Part shown: in pieces, positions 43,656 through 53,471 of the stretch
Numbering within the stretch: the first letter of the stretch is position 1
Layout: every line of letters starts with the position of its first letter
Source of the DNA: Jutongia huaianensis
GTDB taxonomy: Bacteria > Bacillota > Clostridia > Lachnospirales > Lachnospiraceae
DNA: 64,000 bases
NCBI RefSeq assembly: GCF_014384985.1
Contig: NZ_JACRSX010000010.1
Location: forward strand, 41,154-105,153
Direction: 5' to 3'
Program-made: the position numbers and the translations under genes
The notes under the pieces: generated by a model
What the model was told of the DNA's origin: nothing
The model's database searches: none
The model's input: the letters and a program-made list of their open reading frames with translations, nothing else

Positions 43656-45564
43656 GATTTTCCCATTCTTCCATAAGGACAAGGAGGCGCTCGTCATTGG
43701 CTTCCTTTTCGGATGCGAGTTTCTGGAGAAGTGCGATATCTGTCCCATTTTTGGGATCGGATAACTGTTCTCCCAGAGACTCGTTTTTTTCTTCCAGTTC
43801 TGCAATTTCTTTTTCGACCTTATTCAGTGCGTTCTGTTTTTTGCGAAGACGTGCCTGTTCCTCCTTCTGTTGCTGCCAGGTAAGTTTAGAGTCGGAGGCA
43901 GTATCCGCCGGCTGGCCGGCTGTGTCGATGACCGGGGCGGTCAGTTGTGCCAGTTCGTTGGCTTCCTTTTTCTCAAGGTAATAATCATAATTACCGATGT
44001 AATTAACAAGCTGCTTCTGGGTCAGATCCAGGATACGGGTTGCGGTACGGTTAATAAAATACCGGTCGTGGGAAACATATAAAACAGTCCCTTCGAAATG
44101 GTTGACTGCGCGTTCCAGAATTTCTTTGGAATCAATATCCAGGTGGTTGGTCGGCTCGTCCAGGATCAGAAAATTGGCATCAGAGAGCATCAGCTTGGCA
44201 AGGGAAACACGTCCGCGTTCACCGCCGCTGAGTTTGGAAATCTGTTTGAAAACATCATCCTCCGTAAAAAGAAATGCGGCAAGGATATTGCGGATCTCTG
44301 TATTGGTCATAGTCGGGTAATCATCCTGCAGCTCTTCAAAGATCGTTTTTTCTCCGTGGAGTACCTGATGTGCCTGATCGTAGTAGCCGATGTCTACATT
44401 TGTTCCGAGCCGGACGGTACCGCCATCAGCATCTACCAGATTGTTGATGATCTTCAGGATCGTCGTTTTGCCGGAGCCGTTATCGCCAATGATGGCAACA
44501 CGTTCCCCGCGCTTTAAATCGAAACTGATGTCCGTAAAAAGGGTCTCGGTGTCAAAAGATTTGCTTAAGTGCTCGATTGAAAGGACATCATTACCACTCT
44601 GGATCCTTGGAGAGAACAGCAGGTTCATACGGGTATTTTCTTCTACCGGCTTTTCCAGACGTTCTATTTTATCTAACTGTTTCTCGCGGCTTTCCGCACG
44701 CTTGATGGATTTTTCCCGGTTAAAGGATTTTAATTTGGCAATGACTGCTTCCTGATGTTTGATTTCCGCCTGCTGGTTCATATACTGCTTCATCTGGGTA
44801 TCTAACATTGCCTGTTTCTTCTCGGAAAACTGGCTGTAGTTGCCCTGATAAACGGTTGCCTTATGCTGGCGGATCTCCACTACCTTTGTAACGATCTTAT
44901 CCAGAAAATACCGGTCATGTGCCACGATGATCACGGCACCACGGTAGCCGGACAGATAATTCTCCAGCCAGTGGATTGCTTTCATATCCAGATGGTTGGT
45001 CGGCTCATCCAAAATGATCAGATCCGGTGAGGTGAGAAGCATTTTACCGAGAGCTACACGGGTGCGTTCACCGCCGGAAAGGGCAGAAACCGGTTTGGAA
45101 AACTCCTCCTCGGTAAAACCAAGACCTTTCAGGACGCCGATCAGCTCACTGTGGTAGGTGTATCCTCCGGCAAGTTCAAAACGATGGCGAAGATTGTCTG
45201 CCTTTTGGATCAGTTTTTCCAGCTCCGCACCTTCGGCGTGGTTCATCAGCTCTGTGGTATCATTGAGTTCCTGTTCTAAAGCGATGACGTCCTTTTTGGC
45301 ATCCTGCATCTCTTCCAGAATAGATTTGGCGGAATCAATGTCCTGATTTTGCGCCAGATATCCGATCACGGCATCCTTCTGTATGATGATCTCGCCGCTA
45401 TCTGCTTCGTATTCGCCCATGAGTATTTTTAACAGGGTAGATTTGCCGGAGCCGTTGATTCCGACGATGGCTGTTTTTTCCTGTTCATTTATGTGAAAAG
45501 AGATATCATCAAGGATGGTATTGCCATCAAAAGACTTGTTGATATGATTGCATTGTAAGATCAT
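43642..45564 (-). CDS. ABC-F family ATPase
   Basis: A 640-residue protein with two ABC domains in tandem and no membrane segment. First domain: Walker A GINGSGKSTL, LSGGERTRVALGKML, LIILDEPTNHLD; second: GDNGSGKTTI, LSGGERGRVSLAKLM, FLILDEPTNHLD. The linker of about 80 charged residues between them and the C-terminal coiled coil (KKEEQARLRKKQNALNKVEK) are typical of ribosome-associated ABC-F translation factors; antibiotic resistance cannot be claimed from sequence. GGAGG precedes the start at 45564; the upstream extension lacks a site. Confidence 0.92.
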   Translation of the reverse strand: MILQCNHINKSFDGNTILDDISFHINEQEKTAIVGINGSGKSTLLKILMGEYEADSGEIIIQKDAVIGYLAQNQDIDSAKSILEEMQDAKKDVIALEQELNDTTELMNHAEGAELEKLIQKADNLRHRFELAGGYTYHSELIGVLKGLGFTEEEFSKPVSALSGGERTRVALGKMLLTSPDLIILDEPTNHLDMKAIHWLENYLSGYRGAVIIVAHDRYFLDKIVTKVVEIRQHKATVYQGNYSQFSEKKQAMLDTQMKQYMNQQAEIKHQEAVIAKLKSFNREKSIKRAESREKQLDKIERLEKPVEENTRMNLLFSPRIQSGNDVLSIEHLSKSFDTETLFTDISFDLKRGERVAIIGDNGSGKTTILKIINNLVDADGGTVRLGTNVDIGYYDQAHQVLHGEKTIFEELQDDYPTMTNTEIRNILAAFLFTEDDVFKQISKLSGGERGRVSLAKLMLSDANFLILDEPTNHLDIDSKEILERAVNHFEGTVLYVSHDRYFINRTATRILDLTQKQLVNYIGNYDYYLEKKEANELAQLTAPVIDTAGQPADTASDSKLTWQQQKEEQARLRKKQNALNKVEKEIAELEEKNESLGEQLSDPKNGTDIALLQKLASEKEANDERLLVLMEEWENLAEN

Positions 45565-45643
45565 AATAAAAATCCTCCGTTGTTCTTTCATCTGTACCAG
45601 TATATATGAAAATGAAAAAAAAGAAAATAGCAAATGCTTATTC

Positions 45644-45673
45644 TTGAACCATATGGGGGATATGTGGTACTAT
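45644..45673 (+). promoter_or_regulatory. Predicted promoter of the metH-like gene
   Basis: TTGAAC (45644-45649), 18 bases, TACTAT (45668-45673). Because the -10 box covers the ATG at 45672, translation from the later ATG at 45720 is more likely. Confidence 0.55.
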
Positions 45674-45719
45674 GAAAACGCTAAAAAATACTTGTAACGA
45701 GAAAGGTGAAGAAATATAT

Positions 45720-48221
45720 ATGACGAGAAAAGAATTTCAGGAGTTTATCGCAAAAGGAAAAATGATCCTGGATGGAGCCACAGGCTCAAACCTTCAGAAA
45801 CGCGGAATGCCCACGGGAGTATGTCCGGAGGAGTGGATTCTGGAGCATCCGGATGTGCTGGTGGGACTCCAGAGAGAATATATAGAGGCGGGATCTGACG
45901 TGCTGTATGCTCCGACCTTTTCTGGCAACCGGATTAAGCTGGAGGAGTATGGTCTGGCAGATCAGATCGGAGAGATGAACCGGAAGCTGGCTGGTTTGTC
46001 CTTTGAGGCGATCCGTCAGGCAGATACGGATCGTCAGGTGCTGGTAGCCGGTGATATCACTATGACCGGACAGCAGTTGTATCCGGTAGGAAATCTGCCC
46101 TTCGAAGAGCTGGTAGATATCTATAAAGAACAGATTGGATATCTGGTAGAGGCCGGAGTGGATTTTATCGTGGTGGAGACCATGATGAGTCTGCAGGAGT
46201 GCAGGGCGGCAGTACTGGCAGTGAAGGAAGCGTCAGAGCTTCCGGTGATGGTGACACTGACTTTTGCAGAGGATGGAAGAACACTGTTTGGAACAAATCC
46301 GGAGACAGCGGCTCTTGTGATGACGGCTATGGGCGTGGATGCCATAGGTGTCAACTGTTCTACGGGACCGGACAAAATGGTGTCTGTGATCGAGAAGATG
46401 GGACGGTATACGGCTCTGCCGATCGTTGCCAAACCAAATGCAGGGTTACCTCAGCTTGTAGACGGAGAGACAGTATATGACATGGGACCGGAGACATTTG
46501 CGGAGGAGATGTGTGTGCTGGCAGAGGCAGGAGCAGATGTGCTGGGAGGATGTTGCGGAACCACGCCGGAGCATATCGAAAAGCTCGTAAAGCGTCTAGA
46601 GGAGAAGGGGATCCGAAAGGCGATGAAATATCCTGAGAGAAAGGGAAAGGTGGTACGCCGTGCCCTTTCCACGGAGAGAAATGTACTTCCAATCGAGTTA
46701 GATGGAGCCTTCAAGGTGATCGGTGAGCGTATCAATCCTACCGGAAAGAAAGCGTTACAGGCACAACTGCGGGAGGGCAGCCTGGAGCTTGTAGGGGAGA
46801 TGGCAGAGGCACAGGTGGAGGCCGGAGCTGCAATTCTGGATGTAAACATGGGAACCAACGGGATTGATGAAAAGGAAATGATGTGGAAGGTCGTCAATGA
46901 ACTGACCCTTTTAACGGACACACCCCTTTCTATTGATTCCAGTTATGTAGAGGTTATTGAGGCGGCACTTCGGATCTATCCGGGACGTGCCTTGATCAAT
47001 TCGATCTCTATGGAGCAGGAAAAAATGAGACGACTGCTTCCAATTGCCCAAAAGTATGGCGCGATGTTCATTCTTCTTCCGTTGTCCGATGAAGGACTGC
47101 CAAAGGATATTCAGGAGAAAAAGGATATTATCCATACAGTATTAAAGGCCGCGGCAGAATATGGGCTGACACCGGAGGATGTGATCGTGGACGGACTGGT
47201 GGCAACCATTGGAGCCAATAAAATGGCAGCAGTGGAGACACTGGAGACGATCCGTTACTGTAAGCACGAGCTTGGTGTTGCGACAGCCTGTGGTCTTTCT
47301 AACATTTCCTTTGGTCTGCCGGAGAGAGCCTTTGTTAATAGTAACTTTATGGCAATGGCTATTATGAACGGTCTGACCATGGCGATTGCAAATCCGTCCC
47401 AGGATCTGCTGATGCATGCGGTATATGCCTCGGATCTGCTGATGAACAAGCCGGATGCGGATCTGCGCTATATTGAGCGAGTGAATGAGCATAAGCTTAC
47501 TATGGTAAGTGGTGAGGTGGACAGTCAGAGCCTGAAAACATCGGTAAGCAGTGGCAGCAAGGCCTCCGCAGCTATCCCGGAGGATAAGCAGGGGGATGAG
47601 ATTTTTGAGGCGGTTGTCAAGGGAAAGAAGCAGCGGGCACAGAAGCTGGTGGAGCAGGCTGTGAAGGATGGAAAGGATCCACAGAAGCTTATAGATGAGA
47701 GTCTGATTCCGGGTATTATCCATGTGGGTGAATTATATGAAAAGCAGATTTATTATCTGCCGCAGCTGATCTCCAGTGCCGAAACCATGGAGGCTTCCAT
47801 TGATTATCTGGAGCCGATCCTTGCCGAAAAGCGTTCCGGGGAATCACTGGGAACCATTGTGATCGCTACCGTAGAGCATGATATTCACGACATTGGTAAA
47901 AATCTGGTGGGATTAATGCTGAAGAATTATGGGTATCATGTGGTTGATCTGGGCAAAGATGTACCGGCGGAGACGATCATTGAGGCTGCGATTAAGGAAA
48001 AGGCAGACATCATTGGATTGTCTGCATTGATGACCACGACAATGATGGAAATGAAGAAAGTAGTTGATATGGTTCATGAACAGAATCTGTCCTGTAAAGT
48101 GCTGATAGGCGGAGCAGTCATCACCCAGAGCTTTGCAGATGAGATCGGTGCAGACGGCTATGGGGAGGATGCCCAGGATACGGTGAATGTCGTGGGAAGA
48201 TTACTCGGCAGAACAGAATAA
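45720..48221 (+). CDS. metH: Cobalamin-dependent methionine synthase without activation domain
   Basis: The 833-residue enzyme moves a methyl group from methyltetrahydrofolate to homocysteine. Domains in order: homocysteine/zinc domain (1-310, DGATGSNLQKRGM, GGCCGTTPEHI), pterin-binding domain (about 330-590, VIGERINPTGKKALQ), cobalamin cap, and B12-binding domain (about 700-833) with the cobalt-ligand motif EHDIHDIGKNLV. The C-terminal SAM-dependent reactivation domain found in E. coli MetH is missing; in Clostridia it is usually a separate protein, not in this window. No SAM or B12 riboswitch was recognised in the short upstream region. Confidence 0.92.
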   Translation: MTRKEFQEFIAKGKMILDGATGSNLQKRGMPTGVCPEEWILEHPDVLVGLQREYIEAGSDVLYAPTFSGNRIKLEEYGLADQIGEMNRKLAGLSFEAIRQADTDRQVLVAGDITMTGQQLYPVGNLPFEELVDIYKEQIGYLVEAGVDFIVVETMMSLQECRAAVLAVKEASELPVMVTLTFAEDGRTLFGTNPETAALVMTAMGVDAIGVNCSTGPDKMVSVIEKMGRYTALPIVAKPNAGLPQLVDGETVYDMGPETFAEEMCVLAEAGADVLGGCCGTTPEHIEKLVKRLEEKGIRKAMKYPERKGKVVRRALSTERNVLPIELDGAFKVIGERINPTGKKALQAQLREGSLELVGEMAEAQVEAGAAILDVNMGTNGIDEKEMMWKVVNELTLLTDTPLSIDSSYVEVIEAALRIYPGRALINSISMEQEKMRRLLPIAQKYGAMFILLPLSDEGLPKDIQEKKDIIHTVLKAAAEYGLTPEDVIVDGLVATIGANKMAAVETLETIRYCKHELGVATACGLSNISFGLPERAFVNSNFMAMAIMNGLTMAIANPSQDLLMHAVYASDLLMNKPDADLRYIERVNEHKLTMVSGEVDSQSLKTSVSSGSKASAAIPEDKQGDEIFEAVVKGKKQRAQKLVEQAVKDGKDPQKLIDESLIPGIIHVGELYEKQIYYLPQLISSAETMEASIDYLEPILAEKRSGESLGTIVIATVEHDIHDIGKNLVGLMLKNYGYHVVDLGKDVPAETIIEAAIKEKADIIGLSALMTTTMMEMKKVVDMVHEQNLSCKVLIGGAVITQSFADEIGADGYGEDAQDTVNVVGRLLGRTE

Positions 48222-48282
48222 AAAGAATCCGTTTGAAAATCATGCCTGTGGTTTCAGGCAGGGAAAGGAATATCAAATTATT

Positions 48283-49245
48283 ATGGAAAAAACAGAGATA
48301 CCGGTGATTGATGTGATCATACCGGCATACCGGCCGGATGATTCTTTTCATAAGCTGATCCGGCTGTTACTGGAGCAGAGTGTGAAGCCGCATCATATTT
48401 ATGTGCTGCAGACCATAGAGGACGGAGAACAGGTGCTGCAGCCACTGGATCAGAGGATGTCTGTACATCCGGTTCCGAAAAAGAAATTTGATCATGGTGC
48501 CACCAGAGATTATGGAGCGGGACTGGCAGTGAAAGACATTGGTGACGATATATCACAGCATTACATTTTATTTATGACACAGGATGCGGTTCCGGCAGGA
48601 ACCGAGCTGTTAGAGCGGTTGGTGAAACCCTTTGGTGATGACAGGACTGCTATTACCTATGCCAGACAACTGGCAAGAGAAGAAGCTGATCTGCTGGAAC
48701 GGCTCACCAGAGTTCACAATTATCCGCCGGAGGATCAGGTAAAGAGTAAGGAGGATCTGGAACGGCTGGGGATCAAGACCTATTTTTGCTCGGATGTATG
48801 TGCCATGTACCGCTTAGATCGTTATATGGAACAGGGGGGCTTTGTACATCCCACCATCTTTAATGAAGATATGATCATGGCTTCCCGGATGATCCAGGCG
48901 GGATATCAGGTGGTTTACTGTGGCAGCGCCGAGGTGGTTCATTCCCACAATTATAGCTGTATGCAGCAGTTTCACCGTAACTTCGATCTGGGGGTGTCCC
49001 AAAAACAGTATAGAGAGGTTTTTGAAAGCATTTCTTCTGAGAAGGAGGGCGCAGGGTATGCCAAAAGCACTCTGCTGTATCTGCTGAAACGGGGAAAGCC
49101 GGGAAAGGCATTTTATTTTGCGTTGCAATGTGGATTTAAGCTGATTGGCTATAAGCTTGGTAAAAATTATGATCATCTGCCCCGGAAGATGGTGCTTTGG
49201 TGTACTATGACACCGGGATATGTATTGTTTCATCAGGATGAGTAA
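48283..49245 (+). CDS. Family 2 glycosyltransferase
   Basis: A 320-residue GT2 enzyme. The N-terminal nucleotide-sugar fold reads VIDVIIPAYRPDDSFHKLI, and FMTQDAVPAG carries the metal-binding aspartate in a variant DxD position. HGATRDYGAGL resembles the corresponding region of rhamnosyltransferase-like GT2 proteins. A C-terminal segment with hydrophobic and basic residues follows. It starts 62 bases after the metH stop; AAAGGA is 13 bases before the chosen ATG. The acceptor is unknown. Confidence 0.82.
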   Translation: MEKTEIPVIDVIIPAYRPDDSFHKLIRLLLEQSVKPHHIYVLQTIEDGEQVLQPLDQRMSVHPVPKKKFDHGATRDYGAGLAVKDIGDDISQHYILFMTQDAVPAGTELLERLVKPFGDDRTAITYARQLAREEADLLERLTRVHNYPPEDQVKSKEDLERLGIKTYFCSDVCAMYRLDRYMEQGGFVHPTIFNEDMIMASRMIQAGYQVVYCGSAEVVHSHNYSCMQQFHRNFDLGVSQKQYREVFESISSEKEGAGYAKSTLLYLLKRGKPGKAFYFALQCGFKLIGYKLGKNYDHLPRKMVLWCTMTPGYVLFHQDE

Positions 49246-49277
49246 CTCGAAATATGAGAGAAAAGAGGAGAAATGTA

Positions 49278-50105
49278 GTGGATTGTATCAGGATAAAGAA
49301 GCTGGAGGTTTTTGCGAAGCATGGAGTAATGCCGGAGGAAAATGCTCTGGGACAGAAATTTGTAATCTCCATAGAATTGTTTTGTGATGTACGAAAAGCA
49401 GGACAGACGGACAATCTGACATATTCCGTAAATTATGCGGAGGTGGCGGAATTTGTTACCAAAAAGACGCAGGAAAATACTTTTCAGTTGATCGAAAGGC
49501 TGGCAGAATATCTGGCGCAGGAGATTTTATTACATTATGAAGCAGTGGAAAAGGTTTCAATCGAAGTGGAGAAGCCATGGGCACCGGTACACCTTCCTCT
49601 TCAGACGGTTGCGGTATCCGTGACAAGACAGTGGCATACGGCATATCTTAGTATTGGCTCCAATATGGGGGATACAAAAGGACATTTGGATCAGGCAGTG
49701 GAGGCTTTGCGGCAGGATTCATGGACACGGGTTGAGAAGGTGTCCTCCTATATTGTGACAGCACCGGTGGGAGGTGTGGAGCAGGATGATTTCCTGAATG
49801 GAGCTGTGATGCTGCGGACGCTGCGGACACCGGAGGAGCTTCTGGAACTGATCGGTGAGATTGAAAGGAGCCAGAAGAGAGAGAGGATCATTCATTGGGG
49901 ACCGCGGACTGTAGATCTGGATATCCTTTTATATGATCAGGAGATCATTCATACAGAGAGTCTGACGGTACCTCATATTGAAATGGCAAATCGGATGTTT
50001 GTGCTGGAGCCGATGTGTGAAATTGCACCATATGCAAAAAATCCCCTGAATGGCTGCTGTATGCTGGAAATGAAGCAGCAGATTCAGGGGAGAGAAGATT
50101 CTTGA
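49278..50105 (+). CDS. Bifunctional dihydroneopterin aldolase / HPPK
   Basis: The 275-residue protein fuses FolB (residues 1-115; KKLEVFAKHGVMPEENALGQ, QLIERLAEYLA) with FolK (about 120-275; YLSIGSNMGDTKGHLDQA, WGPRTVDLDILLYD). It catalyses two successive steps of folate synthesis: aldol cleavage of dihydroneopterin and pyrophosphorylation of hydroxymethyl-dihydropterin. A GTG start at 49278 is preferred because GAGGAG lies 7 bases upstream; an ATG at 49254 in the same frame lacks a site. It follows the glycosyltransferase gene closely. Confidence 0.92.
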   Translation: MDCIRIKKLEVFAKHGVMPEENALGQKFVISIELFCDVRKAGQTDNLTYSVNYAEVAEFVTKKTQENTFQLIERLAEYLAQEILLHYEAVEKVSIEVEKPWAPVHLPLQTVAVSVTRQWHTAYLSIGSNMGDTKGHLDQAVEALRQDSWTRVEKVSSYIVTAPVGGVEQDDFLNGAVMLRTLRTPEELLELIGEIERSQKRERIIHWGPRTVDLDILLYDQEIIHTESLTVPHIEMANRMFVLEPMCEIAPYAKNPLNGCCMLEMKQQIQGREDS

Positions 50106-50135
50106 GACGATGCGGTACTGTTTTGACCGGAAAGT

Positions 50136-51173
50136 CTATTTTCCTTTTTTCGGATGGAAATCTTCAATCTGTTCATTGGAGAGATTCATTACATAGGCGG
50201 CACTGCCGTCAAATTCTTCAAAAAACAGATAGTTGTCGATAATATGATAATAATTATAATTTCCGGAGCGAAGTTCTGTCTGCACTCCGGATTTTGTATC
50301 CAGAACATATAAGCCGTTGTCCTTGCCGTTATCAACCTGATAATAAACGGTAGCACCGTCGCTGCTGACATTGTAGGTGGCAATGCGGACCTGGGTGAGA
50401 TGTGTCATTTCCTGCGTGGAAAGATCCAGACGGCACAGAGTATAATCATTATCCATATCCATACAATAAAGAGATCCGTTTACATAGGAAAGTCCGGTGA
50501 AATTGCCCTCGTAGACGACACTTGGACTGCCTCCCGATACGGAAAGCTTATGAATATTATGGTCACTGTCCACTCCGGTATAATATATGATGTTATTCGC
50601 AATGACCGGAGCTGCACCCTCTTTCAGAAGCATGGTGTCCTTTTTGCCATCAATACCGATACGGAAAAGCTGTAAGCCCTCTTTCTGGTCGTATCGCTGA
50701 TAATAAATGTGGTTGCCCAGAAGATTCAGTGACTGGGAGGGATCATTATAAAGCTGTTTTAATCCCTGACCGTTGGTATTGATACGGTAAAGTCCTGTGG
50801 TGCTGAAGGAAAACAAAGCCTTGGAATCGGCACCCTTCTTATCATTTCTCCGTGTATAAAAAATATAATCACCGGCAGCATTAATATAACTGGTATAATC
50901 GTTATAAACCTTTTTTACATGTTTCAGGCTGGTATCCATAGAGTAGAGGGAGTTTTGGTCATAGGGGTTTGCAAAATAAATGGTATCTCCTGATTTTGCA
51001 AACAAGCCGCCATTTAACAAATTGGTGCTGGTGTTTCCGGTAGTGCCTTCATCTTTATAGAAATGGACACCGGCATTCCAGCGCAGAAAGCCAAAACATC
51101 CGATCAATGCAAGGATTATAAGCGCAAGGATGATCCTGTTTCTGAGACGATGCTGTTCTTTTGATTGATTCAT
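50136..51173 (-). CDS. DUF5050 family membrane-anchored beta-propeller-like protein
   Basis: A 345-residue protein with one N-terminal membrane anchor (about residues 14-34, RNRIILALIILALIGCFGF). The extracellular part is made of repeated units such as NGGLFAKSGDTIYFANPYDQ, LYRINTNGQGLKQLYND and LSYVNGSLYCMDMDN, as in DUF5050 proteins, which are predicted beta-propellers. Function is unknown. The start at 51173 follows AGGGGG. Confidence 0.8.
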   Translation of the reverse strand: MNQSKEQHRLRNRIILALIILALIGCFGFLRWNAGVHFYKDEGTTGNTSTNLLNGGLFAKSGDTIYFANPYDQNSLYSMDTSLKHVKKVYNDYTSYINAAGDYIFYTRRNDKKGADSKALFSFSTTGLYRINTNGQGLKQLYNDPSQSLNLLGNHIYYQRYDQKEGLQLFRIGIDGKKDTMLLKEGAAPVIANNIIYYTGVDSDHNIHKLSVSGGSPSVVYEGNFTGLSYVNGSLYCMDMDNDYTLCRLDLSTQEMTHLTQVRIATYNVSSDGATVYYQVDNGKDNGLYVLDTKSGVQTELRSGNYNYYHIIDNYLFFEEFDGSAAYVMNLSNEQIEDFHPKKGK

Positions 51174-51258
51174 ACGATTCCCCCTGTTCTCCGACGACGT
51201 AATCATTCAATATATATCATTGAATTATATTTATCATTATAAAGGTTATAAAAAGGAA

Positions 51259-51288
51259 TTGCAATGAGTATGTAAAAAGTTGTATAAT
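51259..51288 (+). promoter_or_regulatory. Predicted promoter of the acetylesterase gene
   Basis: TTGCAA (51259-51264), 18 bases, TATAAT (51283-51288). An inverted repeat ATTCAAT/ATTGAAT (51205-51211 and 51219-51225) lies upstream between the divergent genes. Confidence 0.6.
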
Positions 51289-51345
51289 AGGTCTAATTGA
51301 GAAAAAACATAGATTATGCAATCGGGAATGGAGGAATCGGATACC

Positions 51346-52863
51346 ATGCTTAAATTACCAGCGATATTCAGTGATCATATGATCTTACAGAGAAGAAAAC
51401 CTGTTGTGATCTGGGGAGAGTCAGATGCTAAGAAGGTGACAGTTACGATACAGGATGCGCGTGTTGTGACCTATGTACAGGACGGCAAATGGCAGTTGTT
51501 CCTGCCGCCAATGGAGGCAGGCGGTCCATATGTGCTGACAGTTAAAACCGATGAGGAGGAAGAAAAGGTTTACGAGGACGTAATGTACGGTGAGATCTGG
51601 CTTGCCGGCGGACAGTCCAATATGGAACTGGAGCTTCAGAATTCCAAGAATGGAGCTGTTGCTGTGACAGAGGCGCACAATGAGCTTCTTCGTTTTTATT
51701 ATACCCCAAAGGTTTCTTACCTTTGTGATGAGCTTTATGAGCAGGAGGAGAAAAGCTGCTGGGAGCTTTGCTGTCCGGAGAATGTAGGACGCTGGTCAGC
51801 CGTTGGTTATTATTTTGCCAGAAAGCTTGCTGCACAGCTAGATGTTCCGGTGGGAATCATCGGATGTAACTGGGGAGGAACCTCCGCTTCCTGCTGGATG
51901 AGCAGAGAGGCTCTGGAAAATGACAAAGTGATCTCTTCTTATGTAGAAGAGTATGACGCCATCGTGGCTGAGCAGGATTTTGACGCATACTGCAAAGAGC
52001 GCGAGGAATATATCGTATATCAGGCAGAGTTTGACAAGAATTGCAAGCATTATTATGAGACAACACCAAATCCTACATGGGAAGGTGCATTAGAGGTTTG
52101 CGGTGAGAATAAATATCCGGGACCAATGGGACCGCGTTCCGAGTATCGTCCGGCAGGTCTTTACGAGACTATGATCCAGAGGATCGCACCATATACACTG
52201 GCCGGTTTCCTGTACTATCAGGGAGAGGAGGACGACAAGAAGCCTAGAAGCTACTATAATCTTCTGACACGTCTGATCCGTCAGTGGAGAGAGGACTGGC
52301 ATGATGACAAGCTGCCGTTTATGATCGTTCAGCTTCCGATGTTCTCCAATGTGGGAGAGGAGAATTTGACCAACTGGCCGCTGATCCGTGAGGCACAGCA
52401 CAGAGTATACCGTACGGTGAAAAATACCGGTCTGGCGGTTGTTCTGGATAAGGGGGAGTACAGCAATATCCATCCGGTTGACAAGCAGCCGGTAGGGGAG
52501 CGTCTGGCATTGCAGGCAATGTACCACGCTTATGGACTGGACAACGAGGTCCGAGCCTTTGGACCGTTCTATCAGTCCTGCTACACACTGCAGTCCTATA
52601 TCTGGCTGATCTTCAATCACGTCAGAGACGGCATCATCTGTACCGGTGAGAATCCTCTTGGTTTTGAAGTGGCTGGTCAGGATAAGGTATTTTATCCGGC
52701 AGATTCCGTACAGATTCAGGGCAATAAGGTCCGTCTGTTCTCTGCAAATGTAAAAGAGCCTGTTTATGCAAGATATAACTGGAGAAACTATGCAGAGGTC
52801 AATATGTTCGGAAAGAATGGTCTGCCAATGGCACCGTTCCGTACCAGCATGAATGATGAATGA
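51346..52863 (+). CDS. Sialate O-acetylesterase-like SGNH hydrolase
   Basis: A 505-residue esterase without signal peptide, so intracellular. It has the SGNH block I serine motif LAGGQSNMELE, the GCNWGGTSASCWMS block, YYQGEEDDKKP, and the later IHPVDKQPVGERLA with the catalytic-type Asp/His. This is the layout of sialate O-acetylesterases and related carbohydrate esterases that remove acetyl groups from sugars. No sialic acid or xylan genes are adjacent, so the substrate is open. GAGGA precedes the ATG at 51346. Confidence 0.85.
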   Translation: MLKLPAIFSDHMILQRRKPVVIWGESDAKKVTVTIQDARVVTYVQDGKWQLFLPPMEAGGPYVLTVKTDEEEEKVYEDVMYGEIWLAGGQSNMELELQNSKNGAVAVTEAHNELLRFYYTPKVSYLCDELYEQEEKSCWELCCPENVGRWSAVGYYFARKLAAQLDVPVGIIGCNWGGTSASCWMSREALENDKVISSYVEEYDAIVAEQDFDAYCKEREEYIVYQAEFDKNCKHYYETTPNPTWEGALEVCGENKYPGPMGPRSEYRPAGLYETMIQRIAPYTLAGFLYYQGEEDDKKPRSYYNLLTRLIRQWREDWHDDKLPFMIVQLPMFSNVGEENLTNWPLIREAQHRVYRTVKNTGLAVVLDKGEYSNIHPVDKQPVGERLALQAMYHAYGLDNEVRAFGPFYQSCYTLQSYIWLIFNHVRDGIICTGENPLGFEVAGQDKVFYPADSVQIQGNKVRLFSANVKEPVYARYNWRNYAEVNMFGKNGLPMAPFRTSMNDE

Positions 52864-52886
52864 TAAAAAGAGCCGTTTTCACGCGG

Positions 52887-52922
52887 TTGACTGAAAGAAG
52901 GGATTCGTGTTAGAATAACACG
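52887..52922 (+). promoter_or_regulatory. Predicted greA-lysS promoter with palindrome over the -10 box
   Basis: TTGACT (52887-52892), 18 bases, TAGAAT (52911-52916). The palindrome TCGTGTTA-GAA-TAACACGA (52904-52922) covers the -10 box exactly, the position of an operator. Confidence 0.6.
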
Positions 52923-52962
52923 ATAGCGTTAAGTTTTATAGTCTTAATTTGGAGGATTTAAC

Positions 52963-53448
52963 ATGGCAGAGAAGAAAAACATATTAACCTATGAAGGTTT
53001 GAAGGCTCTGGAGGATGAGCTTCAGGATTTAAAGCTGAATAGACGTAAAGAGGTAGCCGCAAAGATCAAAGAGGCTCGTGAGCAGGGTGACTTATCCGAG
53101 AATGCAGAGTATGATGCAGCGAAGGATGAGCAGAGAGATATTGAGCTTCGTATTGAGGAGATTGACAAGATCCTGAAAAACGCAGAGGTCGTTGTTGAGG
53201 AGGATGTTGACAATGATGCGGTCAATATCGGATGTTCTGTCCGTTTAAAGGATATTGAGTTTGATGAGGAAATGGTTTATAAGATCGTAGGATCTACAGA
53301 GGCAGATGTCCTTGGCAATAAGATTTCCAATGAGTCTCCGGTTGGTGTGGCTTTGATCGGATCGAAGGCAGGAGACACCATTGAGGTGGAGACACCAAAT
53401 GGAGAGGTTGTGAAGTACGAGATTCTGGAGATCCAGAAGTCAAAATAA
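52963..53448 (+). CDS. greA: Transcription elongation factor GreA
   Basis: The 161-residue protein rescues backtracked RNA polymerase. The N-terminal coiled coil (LTYEGLKALEDELQDLKLNR, KIKEAREQGDLSENAEYDAA) carries the acidic tip residues at the usual DLSENAEY site. The C-terminal FKBP-like domain ends with ESPVGVALIGSKAGD. The length is typical. GGAGGATTTAAC precedes the ATG. lysS follows after 23 bases, a gene order common in Firmicutes. Confidence 0.96.
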   Translation: MAEKKNILTYEGLKALEDELQDLKLNRRKEVAAKIKEAREQGDLSENAEYDAAKDEQRDIELRIEEIDKILKNAEVVVEEDVDNDAVNIGCSVRLKDIEFDEEMVYKIVGSTEADVLGNKISNESPVGVALIGSKAGDTIEVETPNGEVVKYEILEIQKSK

Positions 53449-53471
53449 GATAGAAACGGAGTGATAGAAAA

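Noticed and set aside
45565..45719. SAM or cobalamin riboswitch before metH.
   Set aside because: The 155 bases hold a normal promoter, and there is no room for, or sequence of, the known aptamers.
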